Below, piece after piece: positions 25,817 through 35,914 of a stretch of DNA of 64,000 nucleotides; positions within the stretch are counted from its first letter, which is position 1, and each line of letters opens with the position of its first letter. The stretch comes from CAWBRT01 sp963832785. Its GTDB lineage: Bacteria; Acidobacteriota; Terriglobia; Terriglobales; Acidobacteriaceae. The DNA lies in the NCBI GenBank assembly GCA_963832785.1, contig CAWHVF010000005.1, forward strand, positions 496,001 through 560,000, written 5' to 3'. The position numbers and the translations under genes are program-made. The notes under the pieces were generated by a model. That model worked only from the letters and a program-made list of their open reading frames with translations. It ran no database searches and was not told where the DNA came from.

Positions 25817-26878
25817 ATGAACCAGATCCTGATTTTCATCCTTGTGGCTGTGGTCAAGATCGCGATCACGATCGGCGTGCTGCTGACCATCGTGGCATAC
25901 TCGGTCTGGCTGGAGCGCAAGGTGGTGGGCCACATGCAGAACCGCTGGGGACCTTCGCGCGTCGGTCCCTTTGGGTTGCTGCAACCGCTGGCGGACGGCA
26001 TCAAGTTCATCCTCAAAGAGGACCTTACTCCTCCGTACGTCAACCGGACGCTTTACATTCTGGCGCCTATGCTGGCGCTGGTGATGGCACTGACCTCGAT
26101 TGCCCTGGTGCCTATCGGCCCCAATATCACGGTAGCCGGCATCACCACTCCTCTCCAGATCACCGGCGTGGAGGTGAATAACCAACCGGCTGACATCGGC
26201 ATCGGGCTGCTGATTATTCTTGGCATCACCTCCCTGGGCGTGTATGGCATTGCCCTGGCGGGCTGGTCGTCGAACAGCAAGTATTCTCTGCTGGGCTCGC
26301 TGCGCGCCTGCGCGCAGATGATCAGCTACGAGGTGGCGCTGGGACTTTCGCTAGTCGGGGTGCTGATCGTTTCCGGCTCGTTCAGTTTGCGAACCATCGT
26401 CGAGCGGCAGCTCGGCAGCCCCTGGAACTGGAACATCTTCAACGGCGGCTGGCAGATCGTGGGCTTCTTCATTTACCTTATGGCCGCCTTCGCCGAGACT
26501 AACCGGGTTCCCTTTGACCTGCCGGAGGCGGAGACGGAGCTGGTGGCCGGCTACCACACCGAGTACAGCTCTATGAAGTTCGCCATGTTCTTCATGGCCG
26601 AGTACGCCAACATGGTGACGGTTGCCTGCCTGGCTTCGGTGCTCTTCCTGGGAGGCTGGAGCGGACCTGTCTTTGGCCCGCCCATAGCGCAGTCGTTGTT
26701 GCCGGTTTTCTGGTTTTCGGTGCGGATCTTCGCTTTTATCTTTCTGTACATCTGGATACGCGGCACGCTGCCGCGCTTCCGCTACGACCAGTTGATGGGC
26801 TTCGGCTGGAAATTTCTGCTGCCGCTGGCGGTTGCCAACATCCTGGTCACGGGCTTGGTGGTCGCTTTGCGGTCGTAG
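25817..26878 (+). CDS. nuoH: NADH-quinone oxidoreductase subunit H (cluster 1)
   Basis: Membrane subunit that forms the quinone-entry channel. 353 aa, about eight TM segments. Signatures: WLERKVVGHMQNRWGPSRVGP (~residues 32-52), LQPLADGIKFILKEDLTP, AAFAETNRVPFDLPEAETEL with the conserved acidic cavity residues, and YIWIRGTLPRFRYDQLM. Normally followed by nuoI, but here a non-coding element of ~145 bp and then nuoJ follow. Confidence 0.96.
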   Translation: MNQILIFILVAVVKIAITIGVLLTIVAYSVWLERKVVGHMQNRWGPSRVGPFGLLQPLADGIKFILKEDLTPPYVNRTLYILAPMLALVMALTSIALVPIGPNITVAGITTPLQITGVEVNNQPADIGIGLLIILGITSLGVYGIALAGWSSNSKYSLLGSLRACAQMISYEVALGLSLVGVLIVSGSFSLRTIVERQLGSPWNWNIFNGGWQIVGFFIYLMAAFAETNRVPFDLPEAETELVAGYHTEYSSMKFAMFFMAEYANMVTVACLASVLFLGGWSGPVFGPPIAQSLLPVFWFSVRIFAFIFLYIWIRGTLPRFRYDQLMGFGWKFLLPLAVANILVTGLVVALRS

Positions 26879-26914
26879 GGTTCATCATATGTGGGCGCAG
26901 TTGTTGTAGTTCGG

Positions 26915-27058
26915 ATCTTTGAAAGGGCACGCCTTCAGGCGTGCCGGATGGAGCGATCACGGCGCCGGCTTTAGCCGCTGAGGGAAGTACCTCGTGGCCT
27001 AAAGGCCCGTTTACTCAAAGCCTCTTTGGCGGGCTGAATCCGCGCCCTTTCAAAGATT
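26915..27058. mobile_element. Element with 14-bp terminal inverted repeats at the nuoI position (family D)
   Basis: ATCTTTGAAAGGGC (26915-26928) is matched perfectly by GCCCTTTCAAAGAT (27045-27058). The interior holds the hairpin GGCACGCC-TTCA-GGCGTGCC and GGCTTTAGCC/GGCCTAAAGGCC-type stems. 144 bp, non-coding. It lies between nuoH and nuoJ, where nuoI is expected in most nuo operons. Confidence 0.65.
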
Positions 27059-27106
27059 CGTTGTAGGACGCAGTATTTGAGAAGTCATTAGAACGAACTT
27101 CGAATC

Positions 27107-27607
27107 ATGCTGCAGCTTGTTCTATTTCTGATTTTCGCGGCGTTGTGCGTTGGCGGAGCCGTCAATCTGCTGGTGCAGCGTCATCCCATCAACAGCGCGC
27201 TCTCGCTGGTGGTGGTGTTGGGCTCGCTGGCGCTGCTCTACCTGCTGCTGGGCGCGGAGTTCGTGGCCGCGATTCAGGTAATCATCTATGCCGGGGCGGT
27301 GATGGTACTGTTCGTCTTCGTCATCATGCTGCTGAATGCCGGCGTCGAAGAGCGCTCGCGGGGCAGCCGGGTGGCGGTGATGTTCGGCGTCCCCGGGCTG
27401 ATCCTGGGCATGGGCGCGACCGTGTGGGTACTGGTGGAACGCTCTCCGCGCCTGGGCGAAGTGGCCATTGGCCAGTTGCACGGCACCGCCCAGGGGCTCG
27501 GACGACTGATCTTCCGGGAATTCCTTTTGCCCTTCGAGGTGACCTCGTTGCTGATCCTGATCGCGATCATGGGCGCGGTGGTTCTGGCGCGCCGGGGGAA
27601 CGACTGA
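27107..27607 (+). CDS. nuoJ: NADH-quinone oxidoreductase subunit J (cluster 1)
   Basis: Membrane-arm subunit, 166 aa, five hydrophobic segments. The conserved third helix YAGAVMVLFVFVIMLLN (residues ~63-79) contains the glycine implicated in the pi-bulge. NPI/INSAL motif near the start (QRHPINSALSLVVV). The stop overlaps the nuoK start (TGATG). Confidence 0.94.
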   Translation: MLQLVLFLIFAALCVGGAVNLLVQRHPINSALSLVVVLGSLALLYLLLGAEFVAAIQVIIYAGAVMVLFVFVIMLLNAGVEERSRGSRVAVMFGVPGLILGMGATVWVLVERSPRLGEVAIGQLHGTAQGLGRLIFREFLLPFEVTSLLILIAIMGAVVLARRGND

Positions 27608-27909
27608 TGGTGCCGATTTCCTATTACCTGGTGCTGGCGGCAATTCTGTTTGCCTGCGGGGTCGCCGGCTTTCTCATCAAGCGCAACGTGATCACCATCT
27701 TCATGTCCATCGAGCTGATGTTGAACGCCGTGAACCTGACCTTCGTGGCTTTTGCCACGCAGTGGCGGGCCCTGAGCGGTTACGTCTTTGTTTTCTTCGT
27801 AATGGTGGTGGCGGCTGCCGAGGCCGCTGTCGGGCTGGCCATCATCATCGCCGTTTTCCGCACGCGCGAAACACTGAACGTGGACCGCGTAAACCTGTTG
27901 AAGCTGTAA
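27607..27909 (+). CDS. nuoK: NADH-quinone oxidoreductase subunit K (cluster 1)
   Basis: Small membrane subunit carrying two proton-channel glutamates. 100 aa, three TM helices. IFMSIELMLNAVNL holds the first Glu (~36) and VVAAAEAAVGLAIII the second (~72). Begins inside the nuoJ stop codon. Confidence 0.95.
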   Translation: MVPISYYLVLAAILFACGVAGFLIKRNVITIFMSIELMLNAVNLTFVAFATQWRALSGYVFVFFVMVVAAAEAAVGLAIIIAVFRTRETLNVDRVNLLKL

Positions 27910-28012
27910 AAGCCATTCGTGGATGGTCTTTGAGCTGGCACGCGAGTTAGGCATATGTGCCCGGGGAAGAAGAGGAAGCGTTTTTAGAGATGCCGTACCC
28001 CAAAATTATGAA

Positions 28013-28167
28013 CGTCATTCCGAGCGAGCGACGCTGGCGCCGCGAGTCGAGGAATCTTGCGCTGTCTTCGTCTACGGCAAACGCAAGATCCTTCCACTCC
28101 GCTCGCCGCCCCAACAAACGTAACTACGGTGTTTGCCAGGGCCCGGCTCGCTTCGGACGGGATGACG
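28013..28167. repeat. Family A repeat with a family C palindrome nested inside (nuoK-nuoL gap)
   Basis: CGTCATTCCGAGCGAGCGAC at the left and CGGGATGACG at the right are the ends. Nearly the same left half recurs at 54012-54058 and 61488-61591. Within it, 28109-28141 (CCCCAACAAACG...TGTTTGCCAGGG) is a near copy of the palindrome at 63611-63643. Together these explain most of the 335-bp gap between nuoK and nuoL. Confidence 0.65.
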
Positions 28168-28244
28168 CTTCAGAACATGGGATAGTGAATTGAGGGGCTT
28201 TTGCATTTGAGGATTTTGGGAATCGGCATTGTGAAACTGGCATT

Positions 28245-30274
28245 ATGAGCCTTGATCTCTGGTTAATTCCGCTGCTGCCGGCCGCCGGGGCCGTCATAAA
28301 CGGCCTCTTCGGGCGACGCTTTTCCCAGCGGCTCGTCACCGCCGTAGCCCTGGCCTCGACGGCTGCGTCTTTCGCCTGGGCGCTTTGCGCCGCGATCCGG
28401 TTGCTGGGAATGCCGGCGGCGGAATTGCCGCACATCGAGCGCTACGGCACCTGGCTGCGCAGCGGCGGCTTCGCCGTCGACTACGGACTCTATCTCGATC
28501 ATCTTTCGCTGGTCATGATGCTGGTGGTCACCGGCGTCGGCTTCCTCATTCACGTCTACTCGGTCGGCTACATGGCGCATGAGGGCGGCTACTACCGCTT
28601 CTTCAGCTACCTTAATCTGTTCATGTTCTTCATGCTCACGCTGGTGCTGGCCGAAAATTACCTGCTGATGTTCGTCGGCTGGGAGGGCGTGGGGCTGGCC
28701 TCATACCTGCTGATCGGATTTTTCTTCCAGCGCGATTCGGCGGCCAGCGCCGGTAAGAAGGCGTTCATCACCAACCGCGTAGGCGACTTCGGATTCCTGA
28801 TCGCCCTGTTTCTGCTGGTCAAGCACTTCGGCACCCTGGAGTATACGGCGGTGTTCGCCAAGGTGGCGCAGCTCTCACCCGGCATCGAGGCCGGCGCCGG
28901 GCTGCTGACTGCCATCGCCCTGCTGATGCTGGTAGGCGCCACCGGCAAGTCGGCGCAGCTTCCGCTCTATGTCTGGCTGCCGGACGCCATGGAGGGCCCG
29001 ACGCCGGTTTCGGCCCTGATCCATGCCGCCACCATGGTCACCGCAGGCGTCTACATGATCGCGCGCTCCAGCCCCATCTTCAGCCGCTCGCCGGTAGCAC
29101 TGGCCGTAGTGGCCGTGGTCGGCTGCCTGACGGCGCTTTTCGCCGCCACCATCGGACTTGCCCAGACCGACATCAAGCGCGTGCTCGCTTACTCTACGAT
29201 TTCGCAGCTCGGCTACATGTTCCTGGCCTGCGGGGTTGCCGCTTATTCGGCGAGCATATTCCACCTCATGACCCACGCCTTTTTCAAAGGGCTGCTGTTT
29301 TTGGGGGCCGGTTCGGTCATCCACGCCGTTGGCGGCGAGCAGGACATGCGCCGTATGGGCGGGCTGCGGAAGTACACGCCTTACACCTTCTGGACGATGC
29401 TTATCGCCACCTGCGCCATCGCCGGCATTCCGGGGTTCGCGGGCTTCTTCTCGAAGGATGAAATCCTCTGGCAGGCGTTCTCCAGCCCTTACGGACACTG
29501 GGCGCTCTGGCTGGTGGGCGTCATAACCGCCTTTCTCACCAGCTTTTACATGTTCCGCCTGCTGTTTATGACGTTTTTCAACGAATACCGCGGTCCGCTG
29601 GCGCAGCAGCACGCACCGCACGAGGCGCAGCCGCAGGGCGCTCCGGGCTCGACCGAACACGCCGTGGCGCATGCGCCGGCCACGGCCGAGCACCATCACG
29701 GCACTCCGCACGAGAGTCCGTGGGTGATGGTCGTTCCGCTGTTGCTGCTGGCGCTGCTATCGGTGATCGGCGGCTACATCGGCGTGCCAGCGGTGCTCCA
29801 CGGCGGCAACCATATCGAGCACTTCCTGTCTTCGTCGACGCCGGTCATGAATGAGTCCTTCAGCGCGGCGCACGAAGAAAGCTCGCTGGAGCTGGCGCTG
29901 ACCGGGGTTTCCGTGGCGGTGGCCTTAGCCGGACTTGGCTTGGCGTGGCTCTTCTATATCAAGCGACGTGATTTGCCGGACAGGATCGCGGCTGCTCTTG
30001 GCGGGCTCTACACAGCGGTGCTCAACAAGTATTACGTGGATGAAATCTATGGCGCCGCCATCATCCGGCCGCTGATTGCCCTGTCAACCCGCGTGTTTTG
30101 GCGCGGCGTTGACGGCGCGCTGATCGACGGCAGCGTGGACAACGGCGCCCGAGGCATGCGCGAGTTTGGCGGCCTGCTGCGCCGCCAGCAGTCGGGCAAC
30201 ATTCGTTCTTACGCCGGCTGGGTGGCCGCCGGGGCCGCCCTGGTCGTGCTCTACATGGTGTGGATGGCGACGCG

Positions 30275-30278
<4 letters not shown>
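28245..30278 (+). CDS. nuoL: NADH-quinone oxidoreductase subunit L (cluster 1)
   Basis: Antiporter-like proton-pumping subunit at the distal end of the membrane arm. 677 aa. FVGWEGVGLASYLLIGFFFQ, KAFITNRVGDFGFL, LPDAMEGPTPVSALIHAATM and GAGSVIHAVGGEQDMRRMGG are the family's hallmark segments. A His-rich hydrophilic loop (QQHAPHEAQPQGAP... HAPATAEHHHGTPHE) lies near residues 455-490. Ends with the long lateral helix region and YYVDEIYGAAIIRP. Stop overlaps nuoM (ATGA). Confidence 0.96.
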
Positions 30279-31983
<1,705 letters not shown>

Positions 31984-31987
<4 letters not shown>

Positions 31988-33450
31988 TACCCGGCGTCGA
32001 CTACATTCGCATTCTTCCCGAGATCGTGCTCTCGCTGTTCGGCATGGCAGTCATGATCATCGAGCCACTGCTGCCCGCGCGCGACAACCGCAAGTCGCTC
32101 GGCTGGCTGTCCGCCATCGGGTGCCTGTGCGCCCTGTTCGCCGTTTTTTATCAGGCGTCCTTTCCCGGAATGGCGTTTTTCAACATGGTGCGGGTGGACG
32201 ACTTCAGCATTTTCTTTCATGCGCTGGTGGTGCTGGTGGCGCTGGTGGCCACGCTCAGCTCGCTGGAGTACCTGGAAGTCCAGCAGATACGCCTGGGCGA
32301 ATATTACGGACTGATCCTGCTGGGCGCGGTGGGCATGTGCCTGATGTCATCGGCGGTCGAGCTGGTGCTGATCTTCATCTCGCTGGAGATTTCTTCCATC
32401 TCCACTTATATCCTGGCGGGCTTCCGCCGGCGCGCGGCCAGCAGCGCCGAAGCTTCGCTCAAGTATTTCCTGCTGGGGTCTTTCGCCACCGCGTTTTTCC
32501 TCTACGGGGTGGCGCTCATGTTCGGCGCCACCGGCTCAACCAACGTGGATGACATTGCCCTGGCATTGCGTCACGGCGCTCCGGCGCTGGCTTACCTGGC
32601 GATGGCGCTCATGTTCGTGGGCCTCGGCTTCAAAGTGGCGGCCGCGCCCTTCCAGGTCTGGACGCCGGATGTCTACGAAGGCGCGCCGGCGCCGGTGGTC
32701 GGGCTGATGTCAACCGCGCCCAAGGCCGCCGCCTTCGCCGTGCTGCTGCGCGTGCTTTATGGAACCGCCGGCGGCCATGGCTTCTGGAACGCATCGCAGC
32801 CGGGCTGGTTCTGGATAGTCTGGGTCTCAGCCGCGCTCTCGATGACCCTCGGTAACCTCGGTGCGCTGGTGCAGAGCAACGTCAAGCGGCTGCTCGCCTA
32901 TTCCTCGATTGCCCATGCCGGCTACCTGATGGTGGCCTTCGCCGCCATTAGCAACGTTAGCGCCGGAATCTCAGCGGCCATGTTCTACGCCGCCGCCTAT
33001 GCCGCCATGAACGTCGGGGCCTTCGCCGTGGTGAGCCATTTCGCCAGCGCCGGCGAGAAGTACGTCACCATGGACGACTACTCCGGCCTGGGCCGCCGCT
33101 CTCCGGCGCTGGCCGCGGCGCTGAGCATCTTCCTGCTTTCCCTGATCGGAATCCCCATCACCGGCGGCTTCCTGGCCAAGTTTTATGTCTTTACCGCTGC
33201 CCTGCAATCCAGCCTGGTCGGGCTGACGATCATCGGCGTGCTCAACAGCGCCGTGGGCGCCTATTACTACCTGCGGCTGATCGTGATCATGTACATGCGC
33301 GAGCCACGCGACCAGGCGCCCCTCCCACCGATTCCCTTCTCCTCCGGCCTGGCCATGGTGCTGAGCCTGATCGCCACCATCTACCTCGGAGTGCTCCCCG
33401 GGCGCGTGCTCAACTTCGCCCTGGGATCGGCCCGCGAGCTGATTCGATAG
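31984..33450 (+). CDS. nuoN: NADH-quinone oxidoreductase subunit N (cluster 1)
   Basis: Third antiporter-like subunit. 488 aa, about 13-14 TM segments. YGLILLGAVGMCLMSSAVELV, SLKYFLLGSFATAFFLYGVA, PFQVWTPDVYEGAPAPVVGLM and LAYSSIAHAGYLMVA are conserved. Last gene of cluster 1; converges with atpE of cluster 2. Confidence 0.95.
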
Positions 33451-33562
33451 AGCGGCCGCCTGTCCGACCCAAGTACGGTTTTCGGCGTCCCCGCGCGCAG
33501 ATGTGGGTCTGTCCCATCCCGAGAGTGACTTAACTCAACTATGAGGAAATGGCGAAACGAAA

Positions 33563-33591
33563 GGGCCTCCCCGGCCCAGCCAGGGAGGCCC
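33563..33591 (-). terminator. Terminator between nuoN and atpE
   Basis: GGGCCTCCC...GGGAGGCCC forms a 9-bp GC stem. On the minus strand it is followed by CTTTCGTTT, so it most likely ends the nuo2-atp transcript just after atpE, and may also stop read-through from nuoN. Confidence 0.6.
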
Positions 33592-33616
33592 GAAAAGTCG
33601 TCGTCCTGCCCGTGGG

Positions 33617-33928
33617 CTAGGCCGCCTTGATGAAGATCATGACGAAGGTAAACAGCACCAGCGACTCGATAAAGGCCAAGCTGAGAATCATGGCCACCTG
33701 AATTCCGGGACGGGCGGAGGGATTTCGGGCCATGCCTTCGCAGGCAGACGAGCCAACCCGGCCCTGACCCAGGGCGGCCAGTCCGGCGGCAATGGCCATA
33801 CCGAAACCGGCGGCCAGCGGAATCACGTTGAGCGGCGCAGACTGGCCTCCCGGCGTCTGCGCCAAGGCGGGCGTCACCGTCATCGAGAAGGCGACGATCG
33901 CCAGCAGAACGAACATCAATTTACGCAT
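33617..33928 (-). CDS. atpE: ATP synthase F0 subunit c with N-terminal signal-like extension
   Basis: Ring-forming proton-carrying subunit. 103 aa. Residues ~35-60 form helix 1 (AAGFGMAIAAGLAALGQGRV); the polar loop is EGMARNPSARPG; helix 2 contains the ion-binding Glu (LAFIESLVLFTFV). Ahead of this is a ~24-residue stretch ending in ALAQ (MRKLMFVLLAIVAFSMTVTP...) that looks like a cleavable signal peptide, absent from E. coli subunit c. AGGAG 6 nt before ATG. Confidence 0.93.
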   Translation of the reverse strand: MRKLMFVLLAIVAFSMTVTPALAQTPGGQSAPLNVIPLAAGFGMAIAAGLAALGQGRVGSSACEGMARNPSARPGIQVAMILSLAFIESLVLFTFVMIFIKAA

Positions 33929-34103
33929 TGTATTGCTCCTGAAAAGGCCCCGCAGGGCCAGGTGTCCGTCAGTGGGTGGTTGACGCCCGGGTAATGCGGC
34001 GCCCTCACGCTGGCGGCAAAAACTAATGTCTCAAAGTTTAAAGGTTTCAGAGCTTCAGGGTACTGATTGCACGCACCAAACTCTGAAATCTGACAACCGG
34101 AGT

Positions 34104-34132
34104 CCCGGCAAACGCCGCTTTTGCGCTTGCTG
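34104..34132. repeat. Family C palindrome (atpE-atpB gap)
   Basis: CCCGGCAAACGC-CGCTTTT-GCGCTTGCTGG, an imperfect copy of the palindrome at 63611. Preceded at 34030-34095 by TTTCAGAG/TCTGAAAT-type AT-rich repeats. The gap has no gene. Confidence 0.6.
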
Positions 34133-34141
34133 GTGTGGAAC

Positions 34142-34864
34142 TCAGTGCTCGTGGGCTACCGCCTCACCGAGGTAGACCATCGCCAGCAGAATGAAAATGT
34201 ATGTCTGAACGAAGGCCACGAAAAGGTGCAGCATGATAAATGGGATCGGCAAGACGATGGGGATCATCGAGAAGAACACCAGTATCACCATGTCTCCCGC
34301 GAACATGTTGGCGTATAAACGGACGCTGAGGGAGAGTATGCGGGCCAGGTGACTGGCGGCTTCGATCAAGAACATCAGCGGCGCCAGCCACCACACCGGT
34401 CCCAGGAAGTGCTTGATGTAGGAAGCGCCGTTGGTGCGGATGCCGGCCACATGGTAGTAGAACCAGGTCACCACCGCGCAACCCAGCGGCACCCGCGGAT
34501 TCCCGGTGGGAGTGTCGAAGAACGGCACCAGCCCGAGCAGGTTGCAGCAGAGGATGAACATGCCCAGCGTGCAGATGTAAGGGGCGTAGCGCTGATAGTT
34601 GTGGCCTATGATCTCGTGGCAGGAGTCATCGATGAATCCGACGATGCCTTCCATCAGATGCTGCAACGGTCCAGGCTTCTCCACCGAGAGCCGCGCCCGC
34701 ACCACCACGAACACCAGCAGCAGCAGCAGGAATACCAGCACCTGCATGGCGACAAAATCCGGGATCGACGCCTGCGGATGGCGGACATGAATGCCTAGCG
34801 CCTGCAGCAAGGCCGTGACAGGAGCGGCGAACAGGCGGTTCAGAAGCGCGGTAAATGGAAGCAT
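34142..34864 (-). CDS. atpB: ATP synthase F0 subunit a
   Basis: Proton-channel subunit next to the c-ring. 240 aa, five to six TM helices. LSLSVRLYANMFAGDMVI contains the essential Arg (about residue 185). FIMLHLFVAFVQTYIFILLAM is the conserved last helix pair. Followed by atpE on the same strand and preceded by the atpI-like gene. Confidence 0.94.
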   Translation of the reverse strand: MLPFTALLNRLFAAPVTALLQALGIHVRHPQASIPDFVAMQVLVFLLLLLVFVVVRARLSVEKPGPLQHLMEGIVGFIDDSCHEIIGHNYQRYAPYICTLGMFILCCNLLGLVPFFDTPTGNPRVPLGCAVVTWFYYHVAGIRTNGASYIKHFLGPVWWLAPLMFLIEAASHLARILSLSVRLYANMFAGDMVILVFFSMIPIVLPIPFIMLHLFVAFVQTYIFILLAMVYLGEAVAHEH

Positions 34865-35033
34865 CTTGGTTAGCTGAAACCCCTGTGACTAGAGATGTGT
34901 TGCAGGAGTGCGGCTCCAACCCGGGGGTTCCGGCCCGCGGTTCCTTGCGCCCGCAAACCGCGCGGAAACCGCCGCCTTCAATCAGCGTCCCGGGCGGAAT
35001 TCAGCCCGGCGTGATCACTCGCTTCGCAGCCTG

Positions 35034-35504
35034 TCAGATACCGCGCCGGTAGGCGGCGAAAAGCTCATAGGCGGCTTCGTAAAACAGGGCTGGCACAGGT
35101 ATGCACAAACCCGCCACGTAACCGTAAAGCCCACCCCGGGAATACTTAAATATAGCATACGCGCCCAACCCCATCAAAAGGATACGCACGGTGAAGCGCA
35201 GGACGATCAGACCGCCGCGCTCGCGGCTGCGCCCGGTGGTAATGCGCTCTCCCAGGGCATCCACTGCCTTCGCCAGCCAGCGGAAATTGTGCCAAGCGAG
35301 GGCGGCGCCCAGGGCGGCGCCCAAAGCGGCTGAGACGCCGAAACGCCACCCCGCCACGACGATCACGGCGAGTCCTACCCCGACCATGATGCGCTGCATG
35401 CGCCAGATGGCGCGGTCATAAAAGGCCTCGGAGGCGCTGCCGGCCTGCGGCTCACCGCTATTTTTCGGGGATTCCCCGGGGTCGCGTATTTCAGTCTCGC
35501 TCAT
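35034..35504 (-). CDS. atpI: ATP synthase subunit I-like protein
   Basis: 156 aa. A charged N-terminal tail (~30 residues) precedes four hydrophobic segments: IMVGVGLAVIVVAGWRFGVS, ALGAALGAALAWHNFRWLA, GLIVLRFTVRILLMGLGAYA and LYGYVAGLCIPVPALF. The size and position ahead of atpB fit the AtpI family, which assists c-ring assembly. Sequence conservation in this family is low, so the call leans on context. Start overlaps the end of the preceding gene. Confidence 0.75.
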   Translation of the reverse strand: MSETEIRDPGESPKNSGEPQAGSASEAFYDRAIWRMQRIMVGVGLAVIVVAGWRFGVSAALGAALGAALAWHNFRWLAKAVDALGERITTGRSRERGGLIVLRFTVRILLMGLGAYAIFKYSRGGLYGYVAGLCIPVPALFYEAAYELFAAYRRGI

Positions 35505-35754
35505 GGGTGGAGGCCAGCGCCATGCGAATCATCTTTACGAAGCCGAGGATCGCGCCCAAGATTATTCCGGGAATATAAATCCAGTGCTGGCCGAGCCAGT
35601 AGTCCAACCCCAGACCCATCAGGTACCCGACCACCATCGCCGCCGGCAGAATGAAGCCAATCTCCGAGTAACGGGCCAACAGAACCATGGGATTGGACTT
35701 CTTCTTGCTGCTCCCGGTCTCCCCGGAAGGCGCCGGATTGGAGCCATTGTCCAT
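35491..35754 (-). CDS. atpZ: AtpZ/AtpI-type F0F1 ATPase accessory protein
   Basis: 87 aa from ATG 35754 (MDNGSNPAPSG). A polar N-terminus precedes two TM helices (SEIGFILPAAMVVGYLMGLG and YIPGIILGAILGFVKMIRM). The GxxxG-containing hairpin is typical of the small AtpZ proteins encoded at the start of atp operons, some of which form a Mg/Ca transporter with AtpI. The frame extends upstream to 35802, but that part lies in an AT-rich repeat. Confidence 0.75.
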   Translation of the reverse strand: MDNGSNPAPSGETGSSKKKSNPMVLLARYSEIGFILPAAMVVGYLMGLGLDYWLGQHWIYIPGIILGAILGFVKMIRMALASTHERD

Positions 35755-35759
35755 CGCGA

Positions 35760-35860
35760 ATCGAAGATTGCAGATTTCAGATTGCAAAACCGGAATCAGC
35801 ATCGCTGCCGCCGGCCAAAGTCTTCAATCTTCAATTTTGCAATCTTAAATCTTAAATGTG
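35760..35860. repeat. AT-rich intergenic inverted repeat (nuoN2-atpZ)
   Basis: GAAGATTGCAGATTTCAGATT on the left pairs with AATCTTCAATTTTGCAATCTT on the right. Same class as the spacers after rimO, the propeller gene and ftsY. Confidence 0.5.
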
Positions 35861-35914
35861 AAAACAAAAAAATGCTGGAACCAGCCGGTTCCGGCGGGAG
35901 CGCAAACCTGCTGC

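Noticed and set aside
26879..27106. Possible remnant of nuoI between nuoH1 and nuoJ1
   Set aside because: No CxxCxxC motif in any frame; the gap is a 144-bp inverted-end element plus short flanks.
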